Shown here: piece after piece, positions 43,165 to 52,279 of the stretch
How positions within the stretch are numbered: the stretch's first letter is position 1
Layout: every line of letters starts with the position of its first letter
Origin: UBA4085 sp964556755
Lineage (GTDB): Bacteria > Acidobacteriota > Aminicenantia > Aminicenantales > UBA4085
DNA: 64,000 nt
NCBI GenBank assembly: GCA_964556755.1
Contig: CAZKXI010000012.1
Coordinates: 1-64,000 of the forward strand
Reading direction: 5' to 3'
The notes under the pieces: model-generated
Told to the model about the DNA's origin: nothing
The model's database searches: none
Seen by the model: only the letters and a program-made list of their open reading frames with translations
Position numbers and translations under genes: made by a program

Positions 43165-44628
43165 ATGAAGGTCGCTTTCCTCGCCTCCGAAGCCGCGCCC
43201 TACGCCAAGACGGGCGGACTAGCCGATGTGGCCCAGTCTCTGCCCGCGGCCTTGTCCGCGGCGGGCCAGGACGTGGCCGTCTTCATGCCCTTCTACGGCA
43301 GCGTCCGGGCCGCCGGGAGGAGGCTGGTCAAGGCGGTGGACGGGCTGCCGATCGCCTGGCGGGGCGAGACGACGAGGCTCACCGTCTGGGCCGATCCCTC
43401 GACTCCCTACCCCGTCTGCTTCGTCGAGCACCCGGGCTACTTCGAGCGGCCTGACGGCGCCGGCCTCTATGGGACCCCTGCGGGGGATTATCCCGACAAC
43501 GGGCTGAGATTCGCCTTTCTGGCCCGGGCGGTCTTGGAGGCCCTCCAGGCCCTGCCTTTCGAGGCCGATGTCCTTCACGCCAACGACTGGCAGACGGCGC
43601 TGGCGCCGGCTTACCTCCGCCATGTCCTGGCGGGCGACTCCTTCTACGACCGCATCCGCTCCGTCTACACCATTCACAACCTGGCCTACCAGGGGCTCTT
43701 CCCGCCCTCGATCCTGGCCGAGGTTGGTCTCCCTGAGCGGCTCTTCCGTATGGAGGACATGGAGTTCTGGGGCCAAGCGAGCTTCATGAAGGCCGGCATC
43801 CTCTACGCCGACGCCATCACGACCGTCAGCCCCCGCTACAGCCGCGAGATCCTGACCCCCGAGCTGGGCCAGGGCCTGGACGGGCTGCTGCGGGTCCGGG
43901 CCGGAGCCCTCTCGGGAATCCGCAACGGCATCGACAGGGGGGCTTGGGACCCCTCCTCCGACAAGTCTCTCGCCGCGCCCTTTTCCGCCGCGGATCCGTC
44001 CGGGAAGGCGGCTTGCCGCGGGGACCTCCTGCAGGCCTTCGGTCTGCCGCCGGGCCGCCGCGACGAGCCGGTGGCCGGCCTCGTGGCCCGTCTGGCGGGG
44101 CAAAAAGGCATCGACACCCTCGTCGAGGCCATGGACGGGATCATGGCTTTGGGGGTGAAGCTGGTGATCTTGGGAACAGGCGATCCCCGGCTGGAGGCGG
44201 CTCTGCGGGCGGCCCGCGACCGCTATCCCTCGTTTCTCGGATTGAAGCTGGGATTCGACGAAGTCCTGGCCCGCAAGATCTATGCCGGCAGCGACCTCTT
44301 TCTCCTGCCCTCCCGCTATGAGCCCTGCGGTCTGACCCAGATGCTGGCCATGGCCTACGGATCGGTCCCCGTGGCCCGCGCGACGGGAGGGCTGGACGAC
44401 ACGATCCAAAGCTACGACGCTTCGGCCAAGACGGGCACGGGCTTCAAATACGACGCGCCCGAGGCGGAAGCCCTGATCGATGCCGTCCGGCGGTGCGTCC
44501 GGGCTCTGCGCTCGAAAGCCGACCGCGAGGCGCTTGTCCGGAACGTCCTGGCCGCCGACTTCTCCTGGAGCGAGCCGGCGGCCGCCTACGAAGCCCTCTA
44601 CCGGAAGATCCTTGACGGGGGGGCCTAG
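43165..44628 (+). CDS. glgA: Glycogen synthase (ADP-glucose type, GT5)
   Basis: 487-aa GT5 glycogen/starch synthase that elongates alpha-1,4-glucan from ADP-glucose. The N-terminal MKVAFLASEAAPYAKTGGLA contains the KTGGL sugar-nucleotide loop. The C-terminal Rossmann half has the retaining-transferase motif LPSRYEPCGLTQMLAMAYG and ATGGLDDTI. The ATG at 43165 matches the family start; a GTG at 43147 overlaps the -10 box. It is transcribed away from the mutT operon and lies near two GH57 enzymes and galT, so this region handles alpha-glucan storage and turnover. Confidence 0.95.
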   Translation: MKVAFLASEAAPYAKTGGLADVAQSLPAALSAAGQDVAVFMPFYGSVRAAGRRLVKAVDGLPIAWRGETTRLTVWADPSTPYPVCFVEHPGYFERPDGAGLYGTPAGDYPDNGLRFAFLARAVLEALQALPFEADVLHANDWQTALAPAYLRHVLAGDSFYDRIRSVYTIHNLAYQGLFPPSILAEVGLPERLFRMEDMEFWGQASFMKAGILYADAITTVSPRYSREILTPELGQGLDGLLRVRAGALSGIRNGIDRGAWDPSSDKSLAAPFSAADPSGKAACRGDLLQAFGLPPGRRDEPVAGLVARLAGQKGIDTLVEAMDGIMALGVKLVILGTGDPRLEAALRAARDRYPSFLGLKLGFDEVLARKIYAGSDLFLLPSRYEPCGLTQMLAMAYGSVPVARATGGLDDTIQSYDASAKTGTGFKYDAPEAEALIDAVRRCVRALRSKADREALVRNVLAADFSWSEPAAAYEALYRKILDGGA

Positions 44629-44688
44629 CCCCGCACGGAAGCCCCGCCGGACTTCGCGAGAGCGCGTCGGCCGGTCGCTCCCGGGGTC

Positions 44689-45552
44689 TCAGAAGAGCCG
44701 AATCCGGATTCCGGCCGTGGCCGTCCATCCGGTCAGATCGATCACAGCCTCCCTGGCGTTGGAGACGGCGCTTCCCTCCGGCAGCCCGGACTGGATGGCG
44801 ATCTGGCGGTACGTCGATCCCCCGTCGGTCCAATCGTAGGCATAGAGCCGGCCGCGGCCGGTCTCCGAGAAGGCCCACAGCTCGCCGCTTCCCGTCTCCG
44901 TCCAATCCCCTTCGTAGCCGGAGATGCGGGCGTATCGGCCGCCGAGGCCGAGGATCAGAGTCAGGCTCGGCGAGACCGGCCACTCCAGAGCCGCCCCGGC
45001 CTGGACGCCGAAGCCGATCCGGCTTGCGGCGAAGGAGAGATCATCGATCCCCTCATATCCCAGGACGGATAGGGCATAGCTCGATCGCCAGTCGAGCCGA
45101 GTCAAGTAGCCCCCCGCTCCGGCCTGGATGTCGATCTTGATCTTGCCGGCCGGGAGGAACAGATGCACGACGCCCGCCACGGGGATGGCTTCGAGGACGG
45201 GGGCGAGGGTCTCGCTGGCGGTGAGAGCGCCGAAGCCGTAGGAGACCAGGCTCTCCCGGCCATGCCGCTCATAGCCGGCCTCCAGGCCCAGGGCCCAGCG
45301 GGGCCCGAGATGGATCAGGACCTCGCCCTTCAGGGTCCAGCCCAGACGGGCGAAGGAGTGCCGGCCGCTCAAGCCGGTATAGGCATCGGAGTAGTAATCC
45401 ATCAGGCCGGACAGGCCCCCGGCCAGATCACCGCCGCCGGCCCAACCGGCCCCTCCCCTCAGAGCGAGGGACATGCGCTGGGGAAAGGCGGCGGCCGCCA
45501 GGAAGGCGACCGCCGCCGTGACGGCTAAGAGTCTCCGCAATGGAACGAACAA
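44689..45552 (-). CDS. Predicted outer-membrane beta-barrel protein
   Basis: 287 aa; family not recognised. Signal-peptide-like N-terminus (RRLLAVTAAVAFLAAAAFPQ), then amphipathic strands and a C-terminal ...TAGIRIRLF with terminal Phe. It is probably a small barrel of the OmpA/porin-like class. The start is uncertain: TTG at 45552 or TTG at 45540, both without a ribosome site. It lies 26 bases after another barrel gene ending in the similar IKIRLM, so the two may be distant paralogues in one transcript. Confidence 0.68.
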   Translation of the reverse strand: MFVPLRRLLAVTAAVAFLAAAAFPQRMSLALRGGAGWAGGGDLAGGLSGLMDYYSDAYTGLSGRHSFARLGWTLKGEVLIHLGPRWALGLEAGYERHGRESLVSYGFGALTASETLAPVLEAIPVAGVVHLFLPAGKIKIDIQAGAGGYLTRLDWRSSYALSVLGYEGIDDLSFAASRIGFGVQAGAALEWPVSPSLTLILGLGGRYARISGYEGDWTETGSGELWAFSETGRGRLYAYDWTDGGSTYRQIAIQSGLPEGSAVSNAREAVIDLTGWTATAGIRIRLF

Positions 45553-45578
45553 TAAGCCAAACCGGGAAATCCCGACCC

Positions 45579-46448
45579 CTACATCAGCCGGATCTTGATC
45601 CCGCCGGCCAAGGCGAGGAAGCCGGGCTTGATCTCGAGGGGCGTGATCTCCCCGTTTTCGAAGATGGCCTCGACGTCATACTCGTCGAAGTCATAGTAGA
45701 AGTTCCCGAAGAGGCCCTCGTACTCGTCCGCGTAGAAAGTCCAATCGAAGGTCTTCGAGCCGGAGAGGTAGTACCGGGCATCGAAGAAGATGCCGACCTG
45801 GGGAGCCAGCCAGAAGGTGAAGCCGGCCCCGAAGTTGGCGCCGAACGAGCTCCAGCTCTGGTTCATGTCGGTCGGGATCTGAAAGACGTCGACGGCATAC
45901 AGCACCCAGTAGGCGGCGTAGGCGATCTCCGACTCCAGGAAGAGCTTGTTCATGAACAGGCTCGGGCCGGCCGAAAGGTAGCCCTGGAACCGCTCGGTCC
46001 CGAAGCGGCCGACGAAGTTGAGGCTGATCTGCATGCTCTGGAAGGAGTTGTCCATGCCGATGAAGGACATCGCATCATAGTAATCGCTGTAGTAATAGGT
46101 CCCGGAATAGGTCCAGCTCCACCACATGTCCGAGTCCGTCACCGAGGTGACCGAGGTCTTGAAATAGTTGAAGGACAAGCCGACGCCGAAGTTGGGGTGC
46201 ACGTAGAAAGTCATCCCGGCTCCGAAGTCCATTCCGCCCTTGGAGCTGGCGGCGAAATCGGAATAGGAGCCAAGCTGATCCAAGTAGTAGTAGTTGCCCG
46301 TCCAGCTGTAGCCATAGCTGGACGTCAGGGCGACATCCTTGAGCCCATAGCCCCCGTAAAGGCTCAGCTCGAAGCGCGGCAGGTTCTGGGCCAGGCCGGC
46401 CGTCGCCAGAACCAAGACGAGCGCCGACAGGAACACGGCTTTCTTCAT
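45579..46448 (-). CDS. Tyrosine-rich outer-membrane beta-barrel protein
   Basis: 289 aa; family not recognised. Signal peptide MKKAVFLSALVLVLATAGLA, then an aromatic-rich barrel with many Tyr/Trp/Asp turns (SYGYSWTGNYYYLDQ; DMWWSWTYSGTYYYSDYY) and C-terminal AGGIKIRLM. An excellent AAGGAGGAGG lies before the ATG, and a consensus-like promoter lies at 46533-46561. This suggests an abundant surface or outer-membrane protein. It probably shares a transcript with the barrel gene downstream. Confidence 0.72.
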   Translation of the reverse strand: MKKAVFLSALVLVLATAGLAQNLPRFELSLYGGYGLKDVALTSSYGYSWTGNYYYLDQLGSYSDFAASSKGGMDFGAGMTFYVHPNFGVGLSFNYFKTSVTSVTDSDMWWSWTYSGTYYYSDYYDAMSFIGMDNSFQSMQISLNFVGRFGTERFQGYLSAGPSLFMNKLFLESEIAYAAYWVLYAVDVFQIPTDMNQSWSSFGANFGAGFTFWLAPQVGIFFDARYYLSGSKTFDWTFYADEYEGLFGNFYYDFDEYDVEAIFENGEITPLEIKPGFLALAGGIKIRLM

Positions 46449-46532
46449 TCGGATCCTCCTCCTTGAAAGACATCTTCCGTGCTCCGGTCGGAAAGGATCG
46501 ATCTCCCCTCGCCGTCCGTCACGGATGAGTTC

Positions 46533-46561
46533 ATGATAGGGCCGAAAAGGCCTCGCGTCAA
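46533..46561 (-). promoter_or_regulatory. Promoter of the barrel-gene pair
   Basis: On the minus strand TTGACG (46556-46561), 17-base spacer containing a GGCC-TTTTC-GGCC hairpin, TATCAT (46533-46538). The -35 overlaps the galT stop. The leader is about 78 bases long and ends with AAGGAGGAGG before the ATG at 46448. Confidence 0.65.
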
Positions 46562-47586
46562 GTGGCATCTGCCGATTTCACGAGGTCCGCCCGTCTCAGC
46601 CTTTCCGCGGCCTCCTCCGGGGGGATGGGATTGATATGGACTCCGGTCCCCCATTCGAAGCCGGCCGTCCGGACGATCACCGGGAGGAGGTCGAGGTGCC
46701 AGTGGAAGAAGGCCCCCGAAGACGGCCCCTGGACGAGCACGAGGTTGTAGGCCGGATCATCGGCCGCTCGCCGGAGGGCGGCCAAGACGGCGCTCAAGCA
46801 GGAAGCCAGGTCCGACGTCTCGCGCTCGCTCATATCGGCGAAAGAGCCGGCATGCCGCAGGGGGACGATGCGCGTCTCCAGGGGAAAAGCCGAGGCGAAC
46901 GGAGACAGGGCGGCGAAGGAGCCGTCGCGGCGGATCAGGCGGGTCCCGGCGGCCATCTCTTCTTCAGCCAGCCGGCAGAGCCGGCAGCCTCCCCGCTCGA
47001 TCCGCCAATCCTCGAAGCGGGCCGCTTCTTCGGCCACCCGCGGCGGGATCAGGGGCAGAGCGGCGATCTGGGTGTGGGGATGGCGCAGCGAAGCGCCGGC
47101 CTCGCGGCCCCGGTTCTTGAAGACCTGGACATAGGCGTGCCGATCCCTCAAGGCGGCGACGCGCTTGCGGATCTCCGCCAGCGCCAGGACGGCGTCCGCC
47201 GGGGGCATGGAGTCGAGATCGGCGTCGTGGCGGGGAGAATCGATGACGACTTCATGGGCGCCCCCCGCGGGCCGCCGCTCCTCGAAAGGGCCGGATGCGT
47301 CCCCGCCGGGCTCGATCCCCGACTGGAGGGCCGGATACATGTTGGGCACGACCCTGACCTTCCAGCCGGGGGAGTCGGGCCGGCTGTCCGGCCCGCGGAC
47401 GGCCGAGATCTCGGGCGGGGTTTGATCCTCCTGTCCGGGGCAGAAGGGGCAGACGGCGGCTTCCTCGAGCGTCCGGCTCCCCCGCTCCGCCCGGCTTAGG
47501 AAGCAGCCCGGGCGCGCCGTCCGGCCGGGCGCGATCAGGGCCCAGCGCCCGCTCAGCGGGTCGCGCCGCAGCTCCGGCCCGCCCAT
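46558..47586 (-). CDS. galT: Galactose-1-phosphate uridylyltransferase family protein
   Basis: 342-aa GalT. The HIT-like active site RHPHTQI supplies the nucleophilic histidine; zinc-type ligands appear in CPFCPGQED and CRLCRLAE; HWHLDLLP is the second histidine block. It swaps UMP between UDP-glucose and galactose-1-phosphate (some relatives use other hexose phosphates). The ATG follows the GH57 stop by one base (TGAGATG), so it is translated with the GH57 genes and probably handles sugars released by them. Confidence 0.9.
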   Translation of the reverse strand: MGGPELRRDPLSGRWALIAPGRTARPGCFLSRAERGSRTLEEAAVCPFCPGQEDQTPPEISAVRGPDSRPDSPGWKVRVVPNMYPALQSGIEPGGDASGPFEERRPAGGAHEVVIDSPRHDADLDSMPPADAVLALAEIRKRVAALRDRHAYVQVFKNRGREAGASLRHPHTQIAALPLIPPRVAEEAARFEDWRIERGGCRLCRLAEEEMAAGTRLIRRDGSFAALSPFASAFPLETRIVPLRHAGSFADMSERETSDLASCLSAVLAALRRAADDPAYNLVLVQGPSSGAFFHWHLDLLPVIVRTAGFEWGTGVHINPIPPEEAAERLRRADLVKSADAT

Positions 47587-47587
47587 C

Positions 47588-49555
47588 TCAGCTCCCGCGC
47601 TTCTCCCGCATATGGACGCGCAGAGTCATAAAAGCCGCGGGCGCCAGCCGCAGCCGCCAATGGGGCATCAGGCAGAAGCCCTGATGGATGATGTCGAAGC
47701 CCTTCTCCGACTGGGACAGGGTCTGCAGGGGGAACCGCCACAAGCGCTGGACGGGCTCGAAAGTGACGCGCAGCCGTCCGCCGGCCAGATCGGCGCCGGC
47801 CTCGTCGACTTCGAGCTCCTCAGGGATCTGGTAGAAGCTCCACTCCTGCCCGTAGAGCAGATCGGCCTCCCGGTCGTCCAGATTGGTGATCGTCGTCAGG
47901 ACGTGGAAGCCGTCCTCGGCCGGGCGGATCTCCTTCTGGATGGAGAGGGGGATGCGCCGCTCTCCCGACCGGACCGTCCCCCGCCGGTTCAGGAACAGCC
48001 GGTCCTGAACGATGGACCAGGCATAGGGCTGAAGGAGGAAGTCCCCCCGCTCCTCGCAGGCCGATTGCCGGAAGGCGGCTTCGGATGCGTCGGGCGGGAG
48101 AAAGTGGTCGAGCCCCGACCAGCGGGGATGCCGGTCGTACCGGAGCCAATCCTCGGCTCCCGGGGGCAGCGATTTGGCCAGGTCGTGGATGCTGCGCCCC
48201 TCGCCGCCGGGCCCCTCATCGTCCCGGTGGTGATAGGTCTCGGGGCGACGGGCCAGGACGTCGCTGAGATTGCGGCCCTGAGGGAGGTAGTCGATCTCGG
48301 TCAAGGCGCCGCCCTTGGCCGGCTTGACGATGAGGCCGAAGCGGTCGTCCCGGCGCGAGACCGTGATGAGCCCGTCGCACTCCTCGTCCAGGGCCTGCCA
48401 GCCCGGCTTGGCCGGGACGAGGCTTTCGGCCCGCAGCAGGTGGTAATAGGCGGCTTCCCGGAGATGGGGCAGGTAGAGACCGCCGAAGACGCCGTGCCAA
48501 TAGGGGTCGTTGCCCTGAGCCTGATACAGCTCCCGGCGGGCCGCCTCATCCCCCGAGGCCAGGACGCGGCGCGAGACGGCCAGCATGCGCTTATGCAGAT
48601 GGTCCGACTCCGGATACTTCCGGAAGAAGTCGCGGAAGAAGCCGCCCCGCAGGAACCGTCGCGAAGGCCCCGCCACCTCCTTCTTCAGAAGGGCGAAGGC
48701 CCGGGCCTCCTCCGGCTCGAGGACCCACTCCATCATCTCCTCATAGGATCCCGGCGGCAGGTAAACTCGGCCGCCCGAGGGGACGGCGGCGTCCAAGGCT
48801 TCCGAGAAGGTCCTGGTCTCGATGCCGGGGTCCTCCTCCAGGTAGGCCAAGAAGCGCTCCAGCCAGCCCTCGTCGTAGACCCAGGACTTGGTTCCCGGCC
48901 ACATTCCGAACTTCTCGCCGTCATCGCCGAGGATGGCCAGTCCGCCCCGGCCGCGAATCTCCGTCAGGTAGGCGGCCGTCTCTTCGATCGGCCGGAAGGG
49001 GACCAGATAGCGGAGCCTCTTGTCGATCGGGAAGAGGCTCAGCGGCCGGCCCTCATCCTCCGTCACGTAGACGGCATGGATGTCCCCCGCCCCGGCGGCG
49101 CGGAAGTGCTCCTCGTCGAGCAGGGTGTACTCGATCCCGGCGGCGGCCAAAGTCTTGGCCAGGTGGGGCTCCCAAACCCGCTCCGTCAGCCAGATGCCGC
49201 GCGGCCGACGCCCGAAGCCGTCCTCGAGGAAATCGCTCATCATCCTCAGCTGGCCCTGGCGGTCCGCCTCGGGAATGACGGCCAGGATGGGCTCGTAGAA
49301 GCCGCCCCCCAGGAGCTCGATCTGGCCGCGGCCGGCCAGCCCGCCGATCAAGTCGAAGGCCGCCCGCTGCGAGGATCTCATCGCCTCCCACAGGGGACCC
49401 GAGAAGTGGACGGTCAGCTTGATCCGGGGGTGCTTTTCCAGGAGGCGGAAGAAGGGCAGATAGCAGTCGCGGAAGGCCCGCTCGAAGACCGAGACGAAGT
49501 TGCCGACCGGCTGGTGGTTGTGGACGGCCAGGAGGAAGGTCAGCCGGTCGCTCAT
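47588..49555 (-). CDS. GH57 4-alpha-glucanotransferase/alpha-amylase
   Basis: 655 aa, the length of the Thermococcus litoralis-type 4-alpha-glucanotransferase. GH57 motifs: VHNHQP (11-16), nucleophile E125 in IWLTERVWEP, and the acid/base Asp at about 211-212 in ILGDDGEKFGMWPG. The C-terminal half has the DUF1925/DUF1926-type beta domains. It disproportionates or cleaves maltodextrins and glycogen in the cytoplasm; no signal peptide is present. The ATG overlaps the stop of the upstream GH57 gene (ATGA). Confidence 0.92.
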   Translation of the reverse strand: MSDRLTFLLAVHNHQPVGNFVSVFERAFRDCYLPFFRLLEKHPRIKLTVHFSGPLWEAMRSSQRAAFDLIGGLAGRGQIELLGGGFYEPILAVIPEADRQGQLRMMSDFLEDGFGRRPRGIWLTERVWEPHLAKTLAAAGIEYTLLDEEHFRAAGAGDIHAVYVTEDEGRPLSLFPIDKRLRYLVPFRPIEETAAYLTEIRGRGGLAILGDDGEKFGMWPGTKSWVYDEGWLERFLAYLEEDPGIETRTFSEALDAAVPSGGRVYLPPGSYEEMMEWVLEPEEARAFALLKKEVAGPSRRFLRGGFFRDFFRKYPESDHLHKRMLAVSRRVLASGDEAARRELYQAQGNDPYWHGVFGGLYLPHLREAAYYHLLRAESLVPAKPGWQALDEECDGLITVSRRDDRFGLIVKPAKGGALTEIDYLPQGRNLSDVLARRPETYHHRDDEGPGGEGRSIHDLAKSLPPGAEDWLRYDRHPRWSGLDHFLPPDASEAAFRQSACEERGDFLLQPYAWSIVQDRLFLNRRGTVRSGERRIPLSIQKEIRPAEDGFHVLTTITNLDDREADLLYGQEWSFYQIPEELEVDEAGADLAGGRLRVTFEPVQRLWRFPLQTLSQSEKGFDIIHQGFCLMPHWRLRLAPAAFMTLRVHMREKRGS

Positions 49556-50871
49556 GGCCGCTCCCGTCCCGCCTGGCGATAGGCGTCTTCGAGATAGAGG
49601 CGGAAGAGCCGGCCGAAGGCCGGGTGCGGCTCCTCGCCGAACCACCAGAACCAATCCGACCCCTCGGCCACGTAGATCGAGGGCACGGGGCCGCAGTCGC
49701 GGCGGGCGGCGGCCAAGGCCTCCCAGCCGGCGTTCTTGGCCGGCGAGCCGGACCACTGGCCGAAGTGGCCCAGCCACGTTCCCGGCTGAAGGTCGAGGGG
49801 CCGGGCCGGGCCGGCGGCGGCCGCCGGTCCGAAGAAGGAGGGGCGAAGCGACGGCTCGGCCGCCAGGCCGTCATAGAGATGGCGGAGAAACGGCACGCCG
49901 TTGTCGCGGTAGGTCCCCCAGGGATTCTCCCCGTCCAAGGCCAGGGTCAGGATCGCGTCCTCCCCCGCCGAACGGGCTCGGTCGGCCAGTCGCCGGACCA
50001 GGTCCGCGGCGGCGTCCCGCGGCTCCCAGCGGGCATAGACGAATCCGATGAGGTCGGACAGCTCGCGGTCGCGGAAGAAGACGGTCATGTCGCCGCAGGC
50101 GTACGGCCGAGTCAGGGCGGACGGATCGGGCCCCCGGCCGAGGCTCTTCCACAGGACGCTCTCGTCCGTGACCGCGAAGCGGAAGCCGGCTTCGGAGGCC
50201 AGCTCCAGCGCTTCCCGGCTGACGGCTCCCTCCGAGGGCCACAGGCCGCGAGGGGCGCGCCCGAAGACCCGGGTGAAGAGGTCGGCGCCCCGCCGCAGAT
50301 GATAGGAGGCGTCCAAAGGGTGGCGGAAATCCACTCCGGGCGGGCTCTGCTCGCCGGCCGAGCGGGCATCGCAGAGCATGGGCAGGATGGGATGGTAGTA
50401 GGCCGATGCCGTCAGCTCGATGCGGCCGTCCTCCTCCAGCTTCCGGCAGGCCGGGAGGAGACGGCGACGGATGTCCGCCTGGAGCGAGAGGAGGGCCATG
50501 CGGTCGTCCGGGAGCGGATCGACCGGCGTGAAGATCTCCTTCAGGGCTCGGGCCGGCCACTGGCCCGGGTCGGTGCCGGGAGGCATGTGCAGGCGGGCCA
50601 GCTCCCGCTCCGCCTCGCTGCGGTCCGCCGGCGCCTTCTCCAGGGCCGCCTGCCAAGGGTCCACGGCCCGCCCTCGCTCGTAGTCGAGAATCTGCTCCAG
50701 CAGCGAAGGCACGAAGTTGAAGGTGCAGGGCCAGCCCCCCTCTTGGGCCAGCCGGACCATCTGCCAGTAGCTCCGGGTCGTATGGTAGTTGACCCACGGC
50801 AGGATGAATTCGCCGCCGCCGGGCGTCTTATAAATGGGCTGGTGGAAATGCCAAAGCAGCGCCAGTCGCAT
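49552..50871 (-). CDS. GH57 glycoside hydrolase (amylopullulanase/alpha-amylase-like)
   Basis: 439-aa GH57 protein of the COG1449 type. Motif 1 WHFHQPIY (7-14), nucleophile motif LWPSEGAVS with E214, and catalytic Asp D313 in LALDGENPWGTY are intact. No signal peptide is present, so it acts on intracellular alpha-glucan, presumably glycogen made by the nearby GlgA. It starts one base after the M28 peptidase stop and overlaps the following GH57 gene (ATGA), so it is tightly coupled to that enzyme and galT. Confidence 0.9.
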   Translation of the reverse strand: MRLALLWHFHQPIYKTPGGGEFILPWVNYHTTRSYWQMVRLAQEGGWPCTFNFVPSLLEQILDYERGRAVDPWQAALEKAPADRSEAERELARLHMPPGTDPGQWPARALKEIFTPVDPLPDDRMALLSLQADIRRRLLPACRKLEEDGRIELTASAYYHPILPMLCDARSAGEQSPPGVDFRHPLDASYHLRRGADLFTRVFGRAPRGLWPSEGAVSREALELASEAGFRFAVTDESVLWKSLGRGPDPSALTRPYACGDMTVFFRDRELSDLIGFVYARWEPRDAAADLVRRLADRARSAGEDAILTLALDGENPWGTYRDNGVPFLRHLYDGLAAEPSLRPSFFGPAAAAGPARPLDLQPGTWLGHFGQWSGSPAKNAGWEALAAARRDCGPVPSIYVAEGSDWFWWFGEEPHPAFGRLFRLYLEDAYRQAGRERP

Positions 50872-50872
50872 G

Positions 50873-52279
50873 TCAGATCCCTTCTTGGGCCAGGACGTAG
50901 GCCATCACCGCCTGGAGGATGGCCCCGAGCTCGAGCTCGCGCGGGTGGACGGAGTCCAGCGTGTCGAGGGCCGAGTGGTGGACGTCGAAGTAGCGCTGGC
51001 TGTCGGGGATCAAGCCCAGGGTCACCGTCCCCCGCTCGGCCAGCGGGCCGACGTCCGATCCGCCGCCGCCCGGGCGGACCCAGTGGACGCCGCAAGCCCG
51101 CAGCAGCGGCTCCCAGATCCGGAGCTTCTCGAAGCTGCTCGCGGTCCCCAATCCGAATCCGACGGGAAGGAAGCCGCCCCGGTCGGACTCCATGGCCGCC
51201 AGGATCGTCTCCTTGGCCCGGTCCGGCGACGCGGCGTAGGCCCGGCCCGCGGAAGCCCCGTACTCCTCGTCGGGGTAGAGGACGATCCGCAGGGATCGGC
51301 GCGGCTTCAGATCGAGCGCCTTGAGAAGGCGGATGGCCTCCACGGCTTGAGCGCAGCCGGCCCCATCGTCGTGAGCGCCGGGACCGAGGTCCCAGGCGTC
51401 CAGGTGGCCGGCCAGGATGATGACCTCTTGGGGCCGCTCCGCGCCGTCCCACTGGCCGATGACGATGGGAGCCTCGGCCGGAGGATCGTTGACGACGCTC
51501 CAGCGAAGGCGGACGCGTCGGCCCCGGCCGGACTTGAGCCGGAGGCTGAGGGCCTCGGCCGAGCGGGTCGAGAGGGCCGCGGCCGGGATGCGCGGCAGGG
51601 CCGGGTCGTAGGCCACCATGCCCCCGTGGGGAGCGTCGTCCAGGCGCAGGGTCAGCGACCGGACCAGGACGGCTGCCGCTCCGAGCCGGGCGGCCTCCGA
51701 GGCGCCGCGGGTCCGATAGACGCCCGCTTCGCCGTAGGCCGAGAAAGTCTCCATCTTGGTCCGGTCCATCGGATGGTTGAAGAAGATGACCGCGCCCCGG
51801 ACCTTGTCCCCCAGGCCGGCCAGCTCCTCGAAGGACCCGGCTTCGAAGACGGGCGCCTCGAGGCCCGCGGCCGGAGTGGGGACGCTCAAGCCCAAGGCCG
51901 CCGCGTCGAGGGCCAGGGGGCCCTCCGGGCCCGTTCCCAGGAGCGTCGCTTCAGCCGGCCCGCTTCGGATCCAGCGCGAGACCACGGCCGGCTCGGTCCA
52001 AGTCCGCAGGCCGATTCCCCGCATCTCCTCCAGGCAGGCTTGGGCGGCCGCCGCGTAGCCCGGCGACCCGGGCAGCCGCTGCGGCGCCCGCGCCAGGAGC
52101 CGGGAGAGGATGGCGAAGGCCCCCTCCTCGGCCAGGCCGCGACTCCGGAGGGACTCGGCGATCGGGAGATAGGCGTCCGGCCGGGAATCCGGCCGCGGCG
52201 GAGCCGGGCGGGCCCCGCTCTCCCCCCCGGCCAGGAGGCAGACCGCGGCCAGGATCCGGATCAGCGGTGCAGGAAGCAA
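50873..52279 (-). CDS. M28 family zinc aminopeptidase/carboxypeptidase, exported
   Basis: 468 aa, carboxypeptidase Q/PGCP-like M28 peptidase with an inserted PA domain (about 150-240). Co-catalytic zinc ligands appear in order: AGHLDAWD, GAHDDGAG, YPDEEYG, MESDRGG and YFDVHHS. The N-terminus LIRILAAVCLLAGGESGA is a signal peptide, so it acts outside the cytoplasm. Start is TTG 52279, inside the end of the AICARFT gene (19-base overlap); no better in-frame start precedes the signal sequence. It separates the purine genes from the GH57 genes in one apparent operon. Confidence 0.87.
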   Translation of the reverse strand: MLPAPLIRILAAVCLLAGGESGARPAPPRPDSRPDAYLPIAESLRSRGLAEEGAFAILSRLLARAPQRLPGSPGYAAAAQACLEEMRGIGLRTWTEPAVVSRWIRSGPAEATLLGTGPEGPLALDAAALGLSVPTPAAGLEAPVFEAGSFEELAGLGDKVRGAVIFFNHPMDRTKMETFSAYGEAGVYRTRGASEAARLGAAAVLVRSLTLRLDDAPHGGMVAYDPALPRIPAAALSTRSAEALSLRLKSGRGRRVRLRWSVVNDPPAEAPIVIGQWDGAERPQEVIILAGHLDAWDLGPGAHDDGAGCAQAVEAIRLLKALDLKPRRSLRIVLYPDEEYGASAGRAYAASPDRAKETILAAMESDRGGFLPVGFGLGTASSFEKLRIWEPLLRACGVHWVRPGGGGSDVGPLAERGTVTLGLIPDSQRYFDVHHSALDTLDSVHPRELELGAILQAVMAYVLAQEGI

